In this document: one piece after another, positions 13,955 through 15,431 of the stretch
How positions within the stretch are numbered: position 1 is the first letter of the stretch
Layout of the letters: each line of letters begins with the position of its first letter
Assembly (NCBI GenBank): GCA_001871755.1
Contig: MNXL01000240.1
Coordinates: 1 to 15,431, forward strand
DNA length: 15,431 nt
Reading direction: 5' to 3'
Origin: Anaerolineae bacterium CG2_30_64_16
GTDB lineage: Bacteria; Chloroflexota; Anaerolineae; CG2-30-64-16
The notes under the pieces: model-generated
What the model was told of the DNA's origin: nothing
The model's input: the letters and a program-made list of their open reading frames with translations, nothing else
The model's database searches: none
Position numbers and translations under genes: made by a program

Positions 13955-15114
13955 CGTCAAGCATACTTCTCGCCATCGAGACTTCGTGCGACGAAACCGC
14001 CGCGGCCGTCATCGAAGACGGACACCGCATCCGGTCCAACATCGTCACCTCGCAGATCGACATTCACCGTCCCTACGGCGGGGTCTTCCCCGAAATCGCC
14101 TCCCGGCAGCACATCCTGGACATCGTGCCGGTGATCCAGGCCGCGCTGAGCGCGGCGGCTGTGACATGGGACGATCTGGCCGCGCTGGCCGTGACGCACG
14201 GGCCGGGACTGGCCGGCTCGCTGCTGGTCGGGGTCAACACGGCGAAGGGGATCGCGCTGGCGCGCGACCTGCCCATCATCGCCGTGAACCACATGGAGGG
14301 ACACCTCTACTCGAACTGGCTGGACGAGGGGGGGCGGATCGATCCAGCGGCCATCACCCGGCCCAGCCTGCCCGCGCTGGACGCGGCCGGCCAGGCCTTC
14401 CCGTTGCTGGTGTTGATCGTCTCGGGCGGGCACACCGAGCTGATCCTGATGCACGATCACGGCAGCTACGAGCGACTGGGCCGCACGCTGGATGACGCGG
14501 CCGGCGAGGCATTTGACAAGGTCGCCCGGCTCCTGGGCCTCTCCTACCCTGGCGGGCCGGCCATCCAGCGGGCGGCGGAGGGTGGGGACCCGCGGGCCTT
14601 CGACTTCCCCCGCGCGCTGACCAAGCACCCGGAACATCGCTTCGACTTCAGCTTCAGCGGGTTGAAGACCGCGGTGTTGCGCCAGGTGCGCGAGCTGGAT
14701 CCCGAGCAACTGCCCGTTGGGAGCCGCTCGGCTGGCTCAAGGCGAGACCTTTCGGCTGGCTCAAGGCGAGACCTTTCGGCTGGCTCAAGGCGAGACCTTT
14801 CGGCTGGCTCAAGGCGAGACCTGGCGGCCAGCTTCCAGGAAGCCATCGTGGACGTCCTGATGATCAAGACCGCTGACGCGGCGCGGGAATACGGTGTGCG
14901 GCGAGTGTGTATCTGCGGCGGTGTGGCGGCCAACCGGGCGCTGCGCGCGGTCGCAGGCGCGCGGCTGCCGGCGCCGGTTTCCATCCCGCCGTTCTTCCTC
15001 TGCACCGACAACGCGGCCATGATCGGCGCGGCCGCGCACTACCGGCTGCAAACCACCGGGCCGACCGCGCTGGACTTCGACGTGGAGCCGAATTTGGGGT
15101 TGGTAACTTGGTAG
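13888..15114 (+). CDS. tsaD: tRNA N6-adenosine threonylcarbamoyltransferase, with repeat insertions
   Basis: TsaD, with TsaB and TsaE, transfers the threonylcarbamoyl group to A37 of ANN-decoding tRNAs. Motifs in order: LAIETSCDETAAAV, AVNHMEGHL with metal ligands His135 and His139, VSGGHTEL, DDAAGEAFDKVARLLGL, FSFSGLKTAV, CGGVAANRALR and LCTDNAAMIG. The family usually begins a few residues before LAIETSC, but no ATG or GTG is there. The best candidate is TTG 13888, nine bases after GAGG (13875-13878), which adds about 25 residues encoded by dispersed repeats; GTG 13873 is the alternative. Residues 281-312 are four SAGSRRDL repeats between LPV and AASFQEA, absent from ordinary TsaD. The total of 408 residues exceeds the usual 330-350. 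The ending VTW-stop falls in an octamer repeat. All catalytic motifs are intact, so it is probably functional. Confidence 0.88.
   Translation: MSPFGKLRAGSCHLVTVRCAASASSILLAIETSCDETAAAVIEDGHRIRSNIVTSQIDIHRPYGGVFPEIASRQHILDIVPVIQAALSAAAVTWDDLAALAVTHGPGLAGSLLVGVNTAKGIALARDLPIIAVNHMEGHLYSNWLDEGGRIDPAAITRPSLPALDAAGQAFPLLVLIVSGGHTELILMHDHGSYERLGRTLDDAAGEAFDKVARLLGLSYPGGPAIQRAAEGGDPRAFDFPRALTKHPEHRFDFSFSGLKTAVLRQVRELDPEQLPVGSRSAGSRRDLSAGSRRDLSAGSRRDLSAGSRRDLAASFQEAIVDVLMIKTADAAREYGVRRVCICGGVAANRALRAVAGARLPAPVSIPPFFLCTDNAAMIGAAAHYRLQTTGPTALDFDVEPNLGLVTW
14728..14823. repeat. Four tandem 24-bp repeats inside tsaD
   Basis: Units at 14728-14751, 14752-14775, 14776-14799 and 14800-14823, identical except for the last base (CTT changed to CTG). 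Each encodes SAGSRRDL. The unit length is a multiple of three, so any change in copy number keeps the frame open. Confidence 0.95.
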
Positions 15115-15138
15115 ATTGGGAACTTGGTAGATTGGTAG
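15105..15138. repeat. Octamer-phased repeat across the tsaD stop codon
   Basis: Units AACTTGGT, AGATTGGG, AACTTGGT, AGATTGGT and AG follow one another. The tsaD stop TAG (15112-15114) and its last codons lie within the first two units. Confidence 0.7.
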
Positions 15139-15201
15139 AAAGGACTTCCACCAGAACCGTTTGGCCTGGAACATGAGTAGGCGCATGAGTACCTCCGGGC
15201 A

Positions 15202-15241
15202 AGTAGACAAGGAAACAAGGAGACAGGGAGACAGGGAGACA
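15202..15241. repeat. Tandem octamer repeat in the tsaD downstream spacer
   Basis: Five 8-base units: AGTAGACA, AGGAAACA, AGGAGACA, GGGAGACA and GGGAGACA. The spacer 15115-15387 otherwise holds degraded CACCGTAT/CACCTTGT octamers near 15264-15290 and no gene that could be supported. Confidence 0.7.
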
Positions 15242-15387
15242 GCCTTTGCGACAAGCATGTTTACTTTGTCACCGTATCCCCCGTCACCTTGTTGCGCCCA
15301 CCTACACCCGCTGCCCGTCACTCATCTTACCACCAGATCAGGCTGTGCGGCAATTCAGTTGGGTGCAGCCAGGCTCAGCGTAGGGCA

Positions 15388-15416
15388 TTGTCATTCCCAC
15401 AATTCCGTGCTAGAAT
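15388..15416 (+). promoter_or_regulatory. Sigma70-type promoter pointing out of the window
   Basis: TTGTCA (15388-15393), a 17-base spacer and TAGAAT (15411-15416), each one base from consensus. The transcript would start near 15423 and serve a gene beyond the right edge. Confidence 0.55.
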
Positions 15417-15431
15417 CCCTATTAGGTATCC

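Noticed and set aside
14728..14823. CRISPR array
   Set aside because: The 24-bp units are directly adjacent without spacers and lie in frame inside tsaD.

Overview
The window is a GC-rich bacterial chromosome segment, most likely from a member of Chloroflexota. This is inferred from three things: Thr/Pro-rich linkers on a membrane-anchored protein, dispersed palindromic repeats of the GCCCTGAGCCTGTCGAAGG and ATTCTGAGGAGCG types, and octamer-phased short tandem repeats in the spacers. No rRNA, tRNA or CRISPR array was seen, and no gene fixes the species.

Layout. At the left edge, on the minus strand, an FAD-binding subunit of the xanthine dehydrogenase/CO dehydrogenase family is followed, with a TTGA overlap, by a membrane-anchored Thr/Pro-rich protein that runs off the window. 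About 800 bp of repeat-filled spacer comes next. On the plus strand there follow a ribbon-helix-helix-like/DUF5678-like protein and two tandemly duplicated YaeI-type metallophosphoesterases, the first of which has lost the usual His of its GNHD motif. On the minus strand are a DUF624/YesL-like membrane protein, pyruvate kinase with the C-terminal PEP-utilizer-like domain, and a small Cys-rich protein. A clean pair of back-to-back sigma70-type promoters (7598-7664) divides the DUF624 gene from a plus-strand pair: an endonuclease III-like glycosylase and an Mth938-like protein.

The spacer 8880-9320 holds a strong 17-bp hairpin and a 112-bp MITE with perfect 12-bp inverted ends and a perfect 8-bp target duplication. 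After it come an isoaspartyl peptidase/asparaginase, an unannotated-looking 40-codon gene translationally coupled to acylphosphatase, and a lower-GC island (about 10,690-13,307) inserted before rnhA. The island encodes one polypeptide combining a Vsr-type repair endonuclease with a C5 cytosine methyltransferase, overlapped by a DUF4928-type gene that is probably the partner restriction enzyme. It is therefore a compact modification, repair and restriction cassette.

The last gene is tsaD. It is unusual at both ends and in the middle. Its 5' end is built from dispersed repeats and has no ATG, it carries four in-frame copies of a 24-bp repeat, and its stop codon lies in an octamer repeat. A good promoter at the right edge points out of the window.
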